DNA from: Blasia pusilla
Taxonomy: Eukaryota > Marchantiophyta > Marchantiopsida > Blasiales
DNA length: 64,000 nt
Assembly (NCBI GenBank): GCA_050084515.1
Contig: CM114271.1
Coordinates: 27,590,001 to 27,654,000 of the forward strand
Reading direction: 5' to 3'
Part shown: one piece after another, positions 22,144 through 33,964 of the stretch
Layout: each line of letters starts with the position of its first letter
Position numbering within the stretch: position 1 is the stretch's first letter
Position numbers and translations under genes: made by a program
The notes under the pieces: model-generated
What the model was told of the DNA's origin: nothing
What the model saw: only the letters and a program-made list of their open reading frames with translations
Database searches by the model: none

Positions 22144-22794
22144 TGTCAAAGGATAGATCGATGAGATCTAGTAGAGCACCTTCAGGAGTAGTGGAGGAAA
22201 GACTCAGGAGGTTGAGGATGAGCTATTGAGGCTCCGGGAAACCTGAGGGAGTAGGTTTCCCCTTCGTTTCGGCTCATTTGGAGCCATATTGAGGAACTTA
22301 CTATTTTAGATATGTACCATTTTGAGTATATGATTGACTTTCTATTTTTGGTAAGTGGCCCTTGACCTCCTACATTAGGTCAAGAGCCAAGGATGTGACT
22401 TGGAAGCATAAGTTACCGTGGAGAGAGCTTGGAAGAGGGGAGGGGTATACCTCAAGGAGAGAGAGCTTGAGAGCTCATTCTCTTTGTTGAACCTCTTGGC
22501 ACGAGGCAGTAGAGCTATAGTCCCTTGCCTTATGAGTGTAACCGAAGCCTCTTATTAGGAGAGTGGGTTTAGTTTGACATTGAGAGAGACATGTTAGAGT
22601 GCACACATGTGAGGACTATGGTGTTGTGAGAGAGATTGGATATTACTTTATTGGAGATATTTTGGTACTTCTTGTCTCGTTGTTTGGATGCCATGAGTTA
22701 GCATGGGATCGTGCGTGTTTTGTGTGTGTGTGTGTGTGTGTGTGTGTTTGGTGATAACTATTTATGTTGTGTAGCGATGTGTATGCGCACGACA
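22144..22794 (+). repeat. Gypsy-family LTR, plus orientation (recombinant, 651 bp)
   Basis: Starts TGTCAAAGGATAGATCG and ends GTATGCGCACGACA. A (GT)n microsatellite is at 22720-22747. It is immediately followed by element A methyltransferase sequence. The start belongs to the insertion with GGTG flanks, the end to a second insertion with CGTA/GGTA flanks. Confidence 0.8.
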
Positions 22795-23574
22795 GGTATC
22801 CTAGCGGAGGGTATTTGAATGTTGGATCCCTTTGGAGGGATTAGCACTAGGCTGGCTGCTGTTTTGCTAGCATACGTGCGTGTGCAACAATACTTGTACA
22901 TAGATCTTGATGAGATTATGAGATGCATCTCTCTTCAACATGTGGCGCAATTATGCCTCTATTTTCCTAACTTGTTATCTACGTCAACCGTGCAGGAGGA
23001 TTAGAGTTCTTTACTGGGAGACATTTCTTAGCTAGGGGCACAAGACTTGGATCGGGCAGGGTCCGTGGGGACCATTGATTTGATCATTGCAGATTGGACA
23101 TATCATGGCCAATCGAGTGTTAGACGCAGTAGTGGTTTAGCTGACACATGGTCCAGGTTATTTTGGGAGAGGATAAAGATCTTGCAACACTTGCAAGAAC
23201 AATAGTCTTGTTCTCTAGCTTACATTATGGAGATTTTTTTTATCTTGGGCGATCCGCGGTCACGAGTGATGACAAGTATATATCAAGTGCATTCATGGGT
23301 CGGCTTTGCAATATTCTTGGATGCGGAAAGTGTAGGATCACGAGCACATCACCCACATCTTTGGTGGACCAATTTGGTACCACATGAGCTATTGAGGAGG
23401 GCATACGCAAGAGTGGAGCATCCCTCCCATTTTTTGGTGGATTCCATTTTGGCTCCAAGACGACCATCACATGCAATAAGGCACGATGATTGCCTTTCGT
23501 TAATAGTGGTCAACATGATTGGCATGTTATGCGAAACCTTTCTCATATTTGTCAAGTGTCTTGCATTAGAAAAG
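22795..23574 (+). pseudogene. Element A: methyltransferase, first part
   Basis: Motif I reads LDPFGGISTRL. Motif IV reads DLIIADWTYHGQS, so the catalytic Cys is gone (SCQ or PCQ in the other copies). Motif VI is degraded (YIMEI). Motif VIII reads GSRAHHPHLWWTN. It stops at the copia insertion at 23575 and resumes at 27343. Confidence 0.8.
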
Positions 23575-23876
23575 TGGTAAAGAAGCATAACTGGTGGAAA
23601 ACTGCTCTCACACTCACACACCACCATGGAGAAAAAATTTTGCAATAAGAGAAAGAGTGGAGGGTGTTCCCCTTCTCAATTATATAGGGTATGTACAAGC
23701 AACCCTAACCCTAATCTTAACCATAGTCTCGAGTAAGACTAATTGTGATTAACTAACCATAGTTAAGATAATGGCGCTGAACTAACTAACCAAGATTAAG
23801 CTTCCCTACTTCGTGTGAGTACCAAATATAGCAATTCAGGTGTTTGATGAGCTTCACTATAACTCAATCTTCAATA
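23575..23876 (-). repeat. Copia 3' LTR with adjacent polypurine tract
   Basis: The displayed strand runs TGGTAAAGAAGCATAAC to CTCAATCTTCAATA. On the minus strand GAGCTTGAGGGGGAT (23891-23877) is a good polypurine tract just before it. Its two ends are shared with the short LTR at 59368-59486, and its last part with 27250-27343. Confidence 0.8.
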
Positions 23877-24325
23877 ATCCCCCTCAAGCTCATATCGATA
23901 TCTCTAACACTTAAATCATTTCTAAACATCTCAAACTTATCTCTAGACAATGCCTTTGTAAAGATGTCAGCAATTTGCTGATCCGTACCTGTATATAAAA
24001 GATCAATTTCTCCTAAAAGCACTTTCTCTCTGATAAAATGATAGTGCACCTCAACATGCTTTGTACGAGCATGAAACACAAGGTTATTAACAAGCTTGAT
24101 GCTACTAATATTGTCTGCATATATTACACTAGGTCATAAGTTACTAATACCAATCTCAACAAGTAATCGATGAAGCCACACCGCCTCACATGTTGCATTG
24201 GTTGTTCCTCTGTATTCAGCCTTTGTTGAAGATAAAACAACTTTAGGTTGCTTCTTTGAATCCCAACTTATAACTGCACTTCCCAAAGTAAACGAAGAAC
24301 CAGATGTGGAGTGTCGATCAGACAC
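23864..24325 (-). pseudogene. Copia: RNase H
   Basis: SSFTLGSAVISWDSKKQPKV, SSTKAEYRGTTNATCEAVWL, then HARTKHVEVHYHFIREKVL and ADIFTKALSRDKFEMFRNDL, the standard C-terminus of copia polyproteins. A frame break lies near 24100. Confidence 0.9.
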
Positions 24326-24808
24326 GCTTTCTGCCCAATCAACATCTGTGAATCCTTGTAATTATAAACTTGGAGAAGGTTAAAATTGAAGGGAAGTCAT
24401 TATATATGCATGATGTGTCGCTAGGAAACCTTCATTTATGAATCTATGAACAGGATGTGTGACTCTACTTAATCTATGAAATTGTTGTTCAGAGGTAGAT
24501 GCCTCTAAAACCTGACTCAAGATCTGACTAGTGTCAATAGACTAAATACGTACTCTTCTCGTCTATGGACTCACATATTTAACTTAAAAATCTAGGATCT
24601 CTTCTAATTCAACGCTAGTACTTGGGGAATTTGAAGACAATGTCTATTGGTTTATAGTCATATTCTCCCCCTTAACAGACGAGTTTAGAGATGGAATAGG
24701 CTCAGATAGAGCATATAATGATTTTAGCTCATCAAAGATAACATCGCGACTGATACTAAGTTGCATAGAGGATGGAATATAGCACTTATATCCCTTAGTT
24801 CTATTAGC

Positions 24809-25705
24809 TTAACCAATGAATATACATCTTTCAGATTTGGGATCTAATTTCTTACGTATTTCAGAAGGAACATGAGCATAACAAATACAACCAAATACTT
24901 TCAAGATGGAAAAATCAGGTTTACTTCTTGGAGTCTTATCATAAACTCCTCTTGTTGGAATTCGGTTGATCAAGAAGACTACACACGCTACATCCTCTAT
25001 CCAATACACCATAGGCATGTTCTTCTCATTCAGCATACCTCGTGGCGCCTCAACAATATATCGATTCTTCCTCTTAGCCACTCCATTTGATATGGGGTGT
25101 AACATCAAGTCACTTGACGTTGGATGTCATTCTAACGTAAGTAATCATCAAACTCTTGAAAGATATCCTCCTCCTCCTCCATCTCAACGCAATTTTGGAA
25201 TGTGTTCTCCAGTCTGCTTCTCTACTAGAACTCTGAATGTTTGGAATATTGAGAATACCCATATATAACTAAAGAAGTCATCAATAAATGAAACAAAATC
25301 CTTGCAACCACTAAGACTATGTTGTAATGTTGTCCACAAGTCATTGTGAATCAACTCCAATATCTTGGATGCTCTTCTATCTTACTTTGGAAAAAGAAAT
25401 CTAGCTTGTTTTCAAAATTGACAAGCAGGACATACCTCTAACGTAGGAGGACTCGTTAATTTAGGAAGTCCTATTACTATATTAGATTATGAAAGACTCT
25501 GTAATCTTTGAAGATTCATATGTCCAATTCTCTTATGCCACACATTTAGATCTGTGACTTGTTGGCCACTTTGACCATACATTGTTGTTTGAATCTTTGG
25601 CATAGAAACATCTAATTTGAACATTCTGCCAGATCTACTTCCTTTGGCTATTGTAGTCTGGTCATCCATTATTTCAATTAAACAACCATTTATTTTAAAC
25701 TTCAC
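24809..25705 (-). pseudogene. Copia: GAG-pre-integrase and integrase
   Basis: 25705-25487 has LNVWHKRIGHMNLQRLQSLS, the HHCC-side pre-integrase motif. 25108-24809 has the end of the core (SNGVAKRKNRYIVE) and the conserved VFGCICYAHVPSEIRKKLDP. The central core between them is heavily broken. Confidence 0.85.
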
Positions 25706-26166
25706 TTGATAACCCTATTCTATTATTGTCCTATAGAGATCAAGTTTCTTGCAATGGTAGGACCATAGAGAGCATTTTCAAGAGCACAAAGACCATCTGA
25801 TGCTATCGGAACTTTACCAGTCTGCGTGATATGCTGAGTGTCATCCCCTATGAGCACAATTGAAGGATCTTTCACTGGCTCCATACTACTAAACCATTTA
25901 GCTTATTAGATCATATGATTTGATGCACAAGAGTGAATATACCAATTTGTTGTCAAATCTTTCTTGATCATTGCTCCCATATGATGAGTCATAACCAAGA
26001 AATGCTCAATTTGTGAATGTTGTTGTTCTTGGTACTGCCCTTGGTGTTATTGCTCCAGATAGTTTCGTTGTTATAAGGCTTCTATTCTCATATCTATCTT
26101 ATTTTTGAAGCAAAAATTTGCATAATGATCCTTTATCCCATAGTAATTGCAAGATCCAAGGATCCT

Positions 26167-26874
26167 CTATTGTTGACCTCGATCCAAACGGTTTCTACCA
26201 TCATCATCTTGTAATTCTGTCTCGTACTGATTCATAGTTGATTGAGTGATGTTATATTGAGTGTCTTTTCCTCCATAGGTTTGATATCCACCACGACCAC
26301 GGAAGTTTCTACCACGACCCCTGCCTCTGTTTGATCCATAATCTGCAAATAGCACACTCTCTTGTAGACTAGACGAGCGAGCGTTGCCTACTAGACGCAT
26401 CTCTTCACTGATTAACAATGGCACTAACTCTTGAAAGGTTAGATACTTCTCTCTCACATAGATAGAGATCTCAAAGGACTTGTAATCCTTTGGAAGGCCT
26501 TGAAGAGTGAAAAAAATCAGATCATCATCTTCTACTGTCACTGCAATGCTATTCAACTGATCAACAATATGTGTGATACTCAAAATATAATCATTAATGC
26601 TCTGCGATTCTTCCCTCACTTCGTTCAATTTTTGTTTCAATTGAAGCTTTATGGCCGTTGTAGATGTCTGGAACAAATTTTCTAATGCATCCCAGTCAAC
26701 CTTCGGATTATCAACATCTTGAATATGACCTATCATTGGGGAATTGATCGTTATTGAAATGTAGTGGATTACTTGCCTTGCGCGTTTGTTCCAAACGCGA
26801 ACATTCAAGTCTATTGAGTCACCTTCTGGCTTGGCCTCATCACCTATGACAAGCTCCCATAATTCTTGACCCAT
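26167..26874 (-). pseudogene. Copia: gag
   Basis: A 235-residue open frame of the UBN2/retrotran-gag type: MGQELWELVIG, DWDALENLFQTSTTAIKLQL, FTLQGLPKDYKSFEIS, then an RG-rich tail (NRGRGRGRNFRGRGGYQTYG). The usual CCHC knuckle falls beyond the stop at 26167, near 26100-26150 in decayed form (FKNKIDMR side). Longest intact part of this element. Confidence 0.85.
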
Positions 26875-27249
26875 GAGGAATTATTTCATGTGAAACTTCC
26901 AGACATTGTAAGTTTGCTTATCTAGTTTCTCGCTTGTGATTGTTGTTGAGGAATACTCCATCACGAACAATTTCACTCACAAAAACGTAATTCCAGACTC
27001 TCTAGTGCTCCAATTGAAACATAGACCACTCTTTATCATAAATCAACCTGAAATTTGCCAAAATTGATCAATTGTATGAAAGAACTAGTCGAAATTGGCT
27101 TGTAGAGAGCAAATTGCACAACTTTTCTTCACTAATTGCACTTTCCTAGACTCAAATTGCTATTGCATGAGCTCAGAATGTCATAATTGAGCAATTTTGG
27201 ATGCATTGGAAAGCTCTCAATGAGCTCTACAAGACAATAAGAGCTTAAT

Positions 27250-27343
27250 TGACTAACCAAGATTAAGCTTTCCTATTTCGTGTGAGTACCAAATGTAGTA
27301 ATTCAGGTGTCTCATGAGCTTGACTGTAACTCAATCTTCAATA
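27250..27343 (-). repeat. Copia 5' LTR remnant
   Basis: Matches 23783-23876 (GACTAACCAAGATTAAGC to CTCAATCTTCAATA). The other two thirds of the LTR are missing, so the element was truncated here. Confidence 0.75.
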
Positions 27344-28105
27344 CTCACTTCTTATGCATATAAAGAGGCTAGTCCGGATCCTGACTTGGTTTGGGATGGC
27401 CAGACACAACGGTTGGAGCCAAATGTTGATGAGCGAGAGCAAGCGATGAGGTTTTCCATGGGAGTGACGAAAATATTGACACTATCAAGGGCATCATGAC
27501 ATTATATCTTGGTTGAGGCAATAGACGTTAATTTCTTGACATGGATTCTCAACTTCAGAGTAGTGAAGCAACTTGGATGAGGTTGCGACAAATCATTGTT
27601 GTTGCTTTTTTGAGCCATTTCTTGAACCAAGACGGTTCAGGCAATGCCCGGGGGCCAGATCTGAGGAGATTGACATATCAAGGTTGATTGGGAGATACGA
27701 CTTTAGACTTCTTGGGATATCTTGCTAGTACATCGTGAGATGGCAGCCACAACATTGAGCGTGGTACATGGTTCCGTACACCGAGGAAAGAAGAATGCAA
27801 AGTTGGTTGCAGGGGAGCGATTAAGTTTTGTCGTTTAAGATAGTGTTACACCATAGCAACCACACATACTTGTGTGAAAGAGTCCTACAATGATCACAAT
27901 GGGGATCCAAATATGGGTCCCAAGTTGACAAGAGGAGATTGACGTCGGATACATAAGTTGTGAAGGAGTCATATGAGTAATTTTGCATTTAGTATGCATG
28001 ATTTGCAATTGGGTACGCTGAAGGGTCTAGGGATCCTCATTGAGTTGTCTAGTGACACGTGGATCTTCTGACAACCTTATAGGTATAATGATATGGAGAG
28101 GGCTC
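27343..28105 (+). pseudogene. Element A: methyltransferase end and spacer to RT
   Basis: Resumes with LTSYAYKEASPDPDLVWDGQ, then NVDEREQAMRFSMGVTKILT, matching motif IX-X of B and C. After about 27560 only fragments are recognisable. The last bases (ATAATGATATGGAGAGGGCTC) match the start of the RT in B (YRYSDMERDLI), and the frame is taken up again at 37824. Element B is inserted at this point. Confidence 0.75.
28102..28105. repeat. Target-site duplication GCTC of element B, left
   Basis: GCTC (or GCTCT) precedes the LTR and recurs at 37824-37827. Joining the flanks gives GAGAGGGCTCTGATTCACAG, the uninterrupted RT start of A. Confidence 0.7.
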
Positions 28106-28480
28106 TATCATGACCATACGGATTATGTCATAGAGTATAGAGTGCTAGTAGAGGCCATACCTTATGTAGGGCCGTAGTGTCTAGGTAGAGATGCGATTTC
28201 ATACATAGGGTTGGGGGTTACTCAGTTGAGGGTGACTTTTCCAATAGAGCCCGCTCTTAGGTTGGAGGATATAGTGTGGAGTGTACTTAAAGAACAGTTA
28301 GTTCTTTGAGTTGAGTCTCTTGCGTTGGGAGTTAGCCTTGGTAGTGAGTAGAGCTCTTGGCTATGGTGATTCCCGCAAGCTTTGACCTGGATTCTCCCAT
28401 CGTGGAGTGGGTTTGGCTCAATTCTATGTGATTCTATACGTGTTTTATGACAGTAGGTCTTTCACGGATTTCACTCAAAG
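28106..28480 (+). repeat. Element B 5' LTR (recognisable part)
   Basis: Starts TATCATGACCATACGG (TGTCATGACC in the 3' copy) and matches 37350-37716 closely. After about 28480 the two diverge, and the typical CGCACGACA end is not found, so the 3' limit of this LTR is uncertain. Confidence 0.75.
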
Positions 28481-29940
28481 AATTTGAGTAGTCTGATGGT
28501 AGCTTCGATCGTAGATCAGTAGGATCTTATTAGGGTTGATTGTGTACTCAGCCATGGATGTTCATGGCTTGTGGCCTATATTGGAGGTGGGAATCTGGTA
28601 AGTGGTTGGTTGGGAAAGAAGCGCCTTGCTGAGAGCTTTCCAACGCGCTTTAGATCGCCGGATTTCGTCAAGGGAATTGGAAGTTATCAAGGATTGAAGA
28701 TTCTGGTTCGTGTTCAAGGGTTTTTTGATGTGGAGAGCTTGGAGTGCGGAAGCTCTGCTGAAGTTCATCCACATCGGGAGAGGGTTCCTATTGCTACCTG
28801 TATTGTGATCTCATGTGAAGCTATCTGCTTGAGTGTGTGGAGTGTTGCGGATTTCTGTGTGCATGAATCTGGGCGGAAGCGCTGTCGGATTTACGATTCT
28901 GGAGGTGTATGGACAACAAGTTTGTTTGATTTTTAGCTCGGAGTAGAGAGCTTGGTTGTAGCTGATTTTTTGTGGAGAGATAGCTATGGTGGCCAATTGA
29001 ATTCTGGTCAAAACAGAGTAATTTTTGATCGAAATTTTGTGGACAGCAGACCGGAGGGGCTGGTTGGTTGGTGACTCGTCCGTTGTTGGAGACGCCTATC
29101 CTGTTGGGGGCGCCCTGGTTGGGGCTCTCTCCATAGCGAAGCATGGAAAAGCATGGCGAACGGGGCAATAGGGGCATGTCTCGAGCATTTCTCAATGTTT
29201 TGAGGATTCGAGGCAACTCGTGGTAGCTCGGGGCGAGTGGGTGTGAGAGACTGAGTAAGGAGCAAGGAGCAAGCAAGCAAGCTTGCTTGATTGGGCGTGA
29301 GGCAGTTTTTTCAGGATTTGTGAGTTGAGTGTTGCATAACTGGTCACCCATCTTTGGGCTATTCTGCCTAGAAGACGCTTAACTGCTGAATTCTTAACTA
29401 TGCTAGTGTACACACTGGTGTAGCTCATTTGGTGTTGTTTGGAGATGTGTTAGGCGCTTTATGCATCTCGGGTTTTCGGTTGATGGACCTCTAGCGCATA
29501 GTATGATGTAGCCTCTCCATGCAGGTGATATTTTTTTCAAGTGCCACTAGCACGTCATCGACCAGCGGCGGAGTAGCTATTGCGTTAGAATTGTGTGGTG
29601 GGTTCTGTGGATTCAGGGGGCGCCATGTTTGGTGGATTGTGTTACCTTGATTTCCATTTGCGATTGGAGGGTTTTCGTCGGACTTTCTGTGTTTGGATCC
29701 CTTCCATCGTTGCTTCTTTCTTGCGCGCCCATTGTTAGGGTTAACGCTGATTTCCAGAGTAGTTTTACTCCTGTATGCTACAGGTAGTGAGGCTCGAGTG
29801 ATGACCAGTAGACCATGGGAGGCTTCTTGTGGTGATGACAAGTTAGGCTGCCTACACCCATAGCTAGTAGAGCTAGAATAGTACAGCGACATCGGCGTCA
29901 CTTGGTTACTTAGTGGTGGTGATTTGGTGGTGGTGCGGCA
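28481..29940 (+). other. Element B 5' leader, no coding domain
   Basis: About 1.46 kb between LTR and gag. Open frames on both strands have no recognisable domain. No clear tRNA primer-binding site was found. Long leaders are common in plant gypsy elements. Confidence 0.5.
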
Positions 29941-31190
29941 TTGGCGTTGGTCATCACAGAGTTGTCTGTTGGTCTGGTTGGGGACCGTGGTGCGGACAGT
30001 GGTGGTTTTACATGTAGTGGATTGAGGTATCGGCTACCTTTTTCACTTTCGACAGTTGATGAAGAGGAGGACGAGGGTGTTCCAAACACCGAGTCTTCTA
30101 CGTTGTTATCGAGAGTTGCAACTTCATTGATTTGGGACATGGACGGGATATATAGGGCCATGAAGGGCCCATGACGATACTTGGGTGCAATGGGCACCAT
30201 TGAGTTGGAGGAATTCATTCAGGAACGCCACATTGTTTACACCCTTCTTGGCTTGGAAGGGGTTGTTTCATCACTTGGAGGGACCACCCATGGATGATTA
30301 CCATGAGTTTAGGAAGTACCATGTTTTTGAGATTGAGGTGTGGAGATAATATTGGTCTCCAGGCTATGTGTCTATCACCCATGGTGGTATTGGTAGTAGT
30401 GCTCCTACTATGCCAGCCAGCCCGACGTTGAGTGGTACAAGTACGAGCCGGAGTGGGGTAACCACTGGAGGTACCCATGGAGGTACCAGTGGAGGTACTA
30501 GTGCCCCACCATCGTTCAGCCGGGTTGCTGAGTTCTTCAAGAGGTTGAAGAAGAACTATTAGGGAGTGAAGACAGAGAAGTTTAGGAGTCTTCAGGAATT
30601 TGAGCGAAAGACTGGTGAGAGTCTTCGTGAGGCATACACTCGTATGGGACGCTTGATTTCAGTTACCCAAGGTGTGACTGAGGCTCAGGCAGTCCAATTT
30701 TGGAATGGGATCTTGGACAGAGAGTTGCGTCGCAGGGTATGTGATGCTACTCTTATGAGTGATGATTCACCCACATTGACCCATGTGTTTGCTCTATCTG
30801 AGAAGATTGAGCTTAACATGGTGGAGGAGAGAGTGGTGACATCTGCATTCAGTAGGGATACAACTACTACTTCTCGTGTTCAACAGTCCATCTCACAGTC
30901 TCATAGTAGTGGTGGTGGTAGTAGTAGTAGTGGGAGTCGTGGGGGGTACACACGACCTCAGTCAGGTCCTAGAGGGACACTTGCGTAGAGACCATTGCCT
31001 TCATTTGCTACCCCGCAGCAAGGACAATCATGTTGGACATGTGGAGGTGATCATGTTAGGAGGTTTTGTCCCCAAGAGGATGGGAGATGGAATTTGGAGG
31101 ATGGGCCTCAGTCGGCCCCAACTCAGTGTGATCATTGCGGGAGACCAGATCATCCTTAAGAGCGTTGCTTTGATCTTCATCCAGAGTTGA
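29941..31190 (+). pseudogene. Element B: gag with two CCHC knuckles
   Basis: The core at 30566-30850 has FRSLQEFERKTGESLREAYTR, AVQFWNGILDRELRRRVCDA and HVFALSEKIELNMVEERV, a retrotransposon gag fold. A Ser/Gly-rich linker follows, then two zinc knuckles near 31030 (CWTCGGDHVRRFC) and 31125 (CDHCGRPDHPxERC). TAG at 30560 and 30986 and TAA at 31159 replace expected Gln codons. Confidence 0.85.
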
Positions 31191-32338
31191 GATCAGGCCA
31201 CGGCCGTGGTGAAGTAGCTCCGAGAGGCCGAGGTGGTAGAGGTGGTAGGGGTGGTAGAGGTGGACCAGTGGTTGGAGAGCCTATGGTGGCTACCCCTACC
31301 ACTACGACAAAGTCAGCTATGGCTACCAGGATTGAGCAGTTGGAGCAGAAGTTGGCTACTATGGTTGGTATCCAGCATAGAACAGGTTCGGGAGCAGGGG
31401 CTTCCATCTCTTATGGAGGGGATGATCTCTCTTATATGGCAAGTGCAGCACACGTTGAGGCATCAACTGCAGTTACGAGAGGAGCCACTCGAGCATCAGA
31501 GCCAGATGGTGCTATTGTGGAGTTGGACCCACACAAGGGTGAGGCTGGGAGGCAAGCTAGGCTTCCCCAATCATTCTTGTTGTCTGAGATGCTTAGGACT
31601 CCATCCATGGTTCCTTCGCAGCCTATTGAGCCTACAGTGGGGACTGAGGCATCTACATCGCGTGTAGTAGACACGGATGTAGCATCCAGTGGAGTATTGC
31701 GGATGGCAACTTCAGTGTTGGGATCCCAATTGTTTTCAGCCACGGAGCTGATGGCTTTAGGAGTTGACTTAGCTCTTGTATTTCAGCTAGCAGCCACGTT
31801 GTGTGAACGTGGGGGTGTTACTGCTACACGTGCTGAGGTGTATGAGGGTGTTGCGGTGGAGCGACCCTCTATTTCAGGTGTAGCATTAAGTACCAGTGCT
31901 ACTTGGCAAGCAACAACGGCAAAGATGGATGCATTACCAACTCGGCCACCCATTGATTGTGAGAGGCTTACACCTGGTGTATGTATGTTGGACAACCGGA
32001 GTGGGATATTCCGATTGGTGAGTCCTACAAGATAGGTGTATAGACCAAATAGATTCTTGTTAGACTCTGGTGTCCATTCTTTGATGTTGGGAAAGGCGGC
32101 ATGTATTGGTTTGGGTATTCGGAGGTCAGAGCTTGAGCCTTGCCCATTCCAAATTGAAACATCACTTGGAGGAGCCAATGATAGGTCTCAATTCATGACA
32201 CGGGAGAAGTTGTCTGTACAGTTGAGACCTGATAATGCGATTGATAGCTCCCGGTTGGGAGTACCTGCAGTGGTCACATCAGCCGAGTCATATGATGTAC
32301 TAGTTGGAGGAGCAGTATTATACCCGATGGGTTTTTAG
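31191..32338 (+). pseudogene. Element B: linker and aspartic protease
   Basis: It begins with an RGG-type run (RGRGGRGGRGGRGG) and a short coiled coil (ATRIEQLEQKLATM). A long variable linker follows. The protease-like part at 32050-32338 has FLLDSGVHSLMLGKA, with DSG as the catalytic motif, and a C-terminal YDVLVGGAVLYPMGF. One TAG at 32034 interrupts the frame. Confidence 0.75.
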
Positions 32339-32769
32339 ATGGATTACTGGACTGAGACAACGTCTTATAGACCTGGTTAGCACTCCGAGGATGGACATAT
32401 GAGCCACGTTCCTGTGAGATTTATTTATGGCGTTCGACCAAGAGGCTCTTCCCCAACGGTGTTAGCATCTGTGGCTAGTTTTTGTGGAGTAGTCACTTAG
32501 CCATGAGACTTTTTGGAGGGTAACCTTTCTGCTATGGATTCTCGTGTGCATGAGGAGGTAGAGGAGGTCCCTAGTTTTGCAGCTGTGGTATCCTCATCGT
32601 TGGATGTGCCACTTTGGAGTTCAGGCGGTGCACTACGGAAGGAGGCTGATCGCCTAGTGCAGGAGGCTTGGTGTGAGGCTGTTATACGTCACGAGGAAGA
32701 GGAGGCCCACGGCGGACTCCTACTTTTGGTCCAGTAGGGTTATCCCCTTTGGATACTACACCCATTGTA

Positions 32770-33720
32770 TGGCAATATCCGCCGGAGGGCATTTGTGTGT
32801 TAGATCTCTTTGGTGGGATTAGCACTGGTTTGGCTATAGTGTTGTAGGCCGGTATTCCTGTGCAGAGATACGTGTATGTGGAGCGAGATGAGACGGCCCA
32901 GAGAGTCTCATCCCGACATATTGGTCAGTTGATGCGGAGATATCCTGAGTTGTTGCCGCCATCAGCTATTCGTGAGTACCATCATGCTTTGCCATCACAC
33001 ATTGCATTGTTAGGGATGCAGGACCTTGAGAGGGTTGGTCCTGTGGATTTGGTGATTGCTAGATGGCCATGTCAGGGTCATACACGTGTTGGTCGTGGTG
33101 AGGGATTACACGACCCTAGGTCTCGATTGTTTTGGGAGATGTTACGGGTGTTACGACATCTTGAGTTCATCGAGCACGTGCTCGGCTTACATTCTGGAGA
33201 ATGTTCCATTGTTGGGTGACACTCGGACCCGGATGATGGCGAGTGTTCATGAGGTGCGGTCTTGGATTGGACCAGCGGTGTTGTTGGATGCAGCGCGAGT
33301 TGGCTCGCGTGTACATCGTCCATGCTTGTGGTGGAAAAACTTGTTGCCTAGCGAGGTTCTACGTCGAGCATATGATGCAATGCAGCAGGATCCTTGCCTT
33401 ACAGTGGATAGTATCTTGGATATTGGGCGACTTTCTCAGGTGGTGAGGGTTATTGATCGGTCATCCATGGCAGTGGTGAACCGTGTGGGCCAGCATAGGA
33501 TGGCACTACCCACATTTGTGAGTTTTCCCTCGTCACATGCCTACAAGGAAGGTGGTCTAGAGCTTGTTTGGGATTCTCATGTGCGACAGTTGGTGGAGCC
33601 TAACGCTGATGAGAGAGAGCGTGTGATGGGATTTGCTATTGGTGTGACAGCGATTGCTTCCATTTCTGAGGGTTCACGACGTCATGTGTTAGGTCAGGCC
33701 ATGGACCTCAGTTGTTTGAC
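32770..33720 (+). pseudogene. Element B: cytosine-5 DNA methyltransferase domain in the pol polyprotein
   Basis: Motif I LDLFGGISTGLAIVL (about 32800) is the SAM-binding loop. Motif IV DLVIARWPCQGHTRVGRG (about 33050) has an intact PCQ catalytic Cys. It is followed by SRLFWEMLRVLRHL, motif VI YILENVPLLG (ENV, about 33187), motif VIII VGSRVHRPCLWWKN and motifs IX-X MGFAIGVTAI and SRRHVLGQAMDLS. The order is canonical, so it is not DRM-like. RLFWEM, ENV and VHRPxxWWxN resemble DNMT3-like enzymes, while PCQG resembles DNMT1/bacterial ones. It lies between protease and RT; only a TAG at 33956 separates it in frame from RT. A TAG at 32848 and a frameshift near 33166 break it. Retrotransposon-borne cytosine methyltransferases are known from charophyte algae and dinoflagellates. 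Confidence 0.9.
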
Positions 33721-33964
33721 CGAGCAGCGTCGACTTCGGACTATGTCTATGGGTCTTCCACCCCTTGTGATGAGCTTGATGGCTACTTGGATGGTAGAGA
33801 CATCGGCTGGGGGCGAGGAGAATAGTATTTTGCATCCTTGGAGTAAATGGGATGTAATGGTTGGGCATGTGGAGTTGGTTGCTCATGCTGGTGGAGGAGT
33901 TATTTCCTCAAATGATGGTGTAGCTAGGGGTGTACCATCTTGTGAGGGCGTTGCATAGCAACCA

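Larger units (their letters stand above)
23575..27342 (-). mobile_element. Copia element inserted in the element A methyltransferase, RT deleted
   Basis: On the minus strand: partial 5' LTR (27343-27250), gag, protease/GAG-pre-integrase, integrase, RNase H, polypurine tract, 3' LTR. Methyltransferase sequence of A lies directly on both sides (AYARVEHP up to 23574, LTSYAYKEA from 27343). Only about 480 bp separate integrase from RNase H, so most of the RT domain is missing. I found no clear 5-bp target duplication. Confidence 0.8.

Noticed and set aside
32770-33720. Host DNMT3 or DRM gene
   Set aside because: The domain is in frame with RT and present three times in the same retrotransposon context; motif order is not permuted as in DRM.
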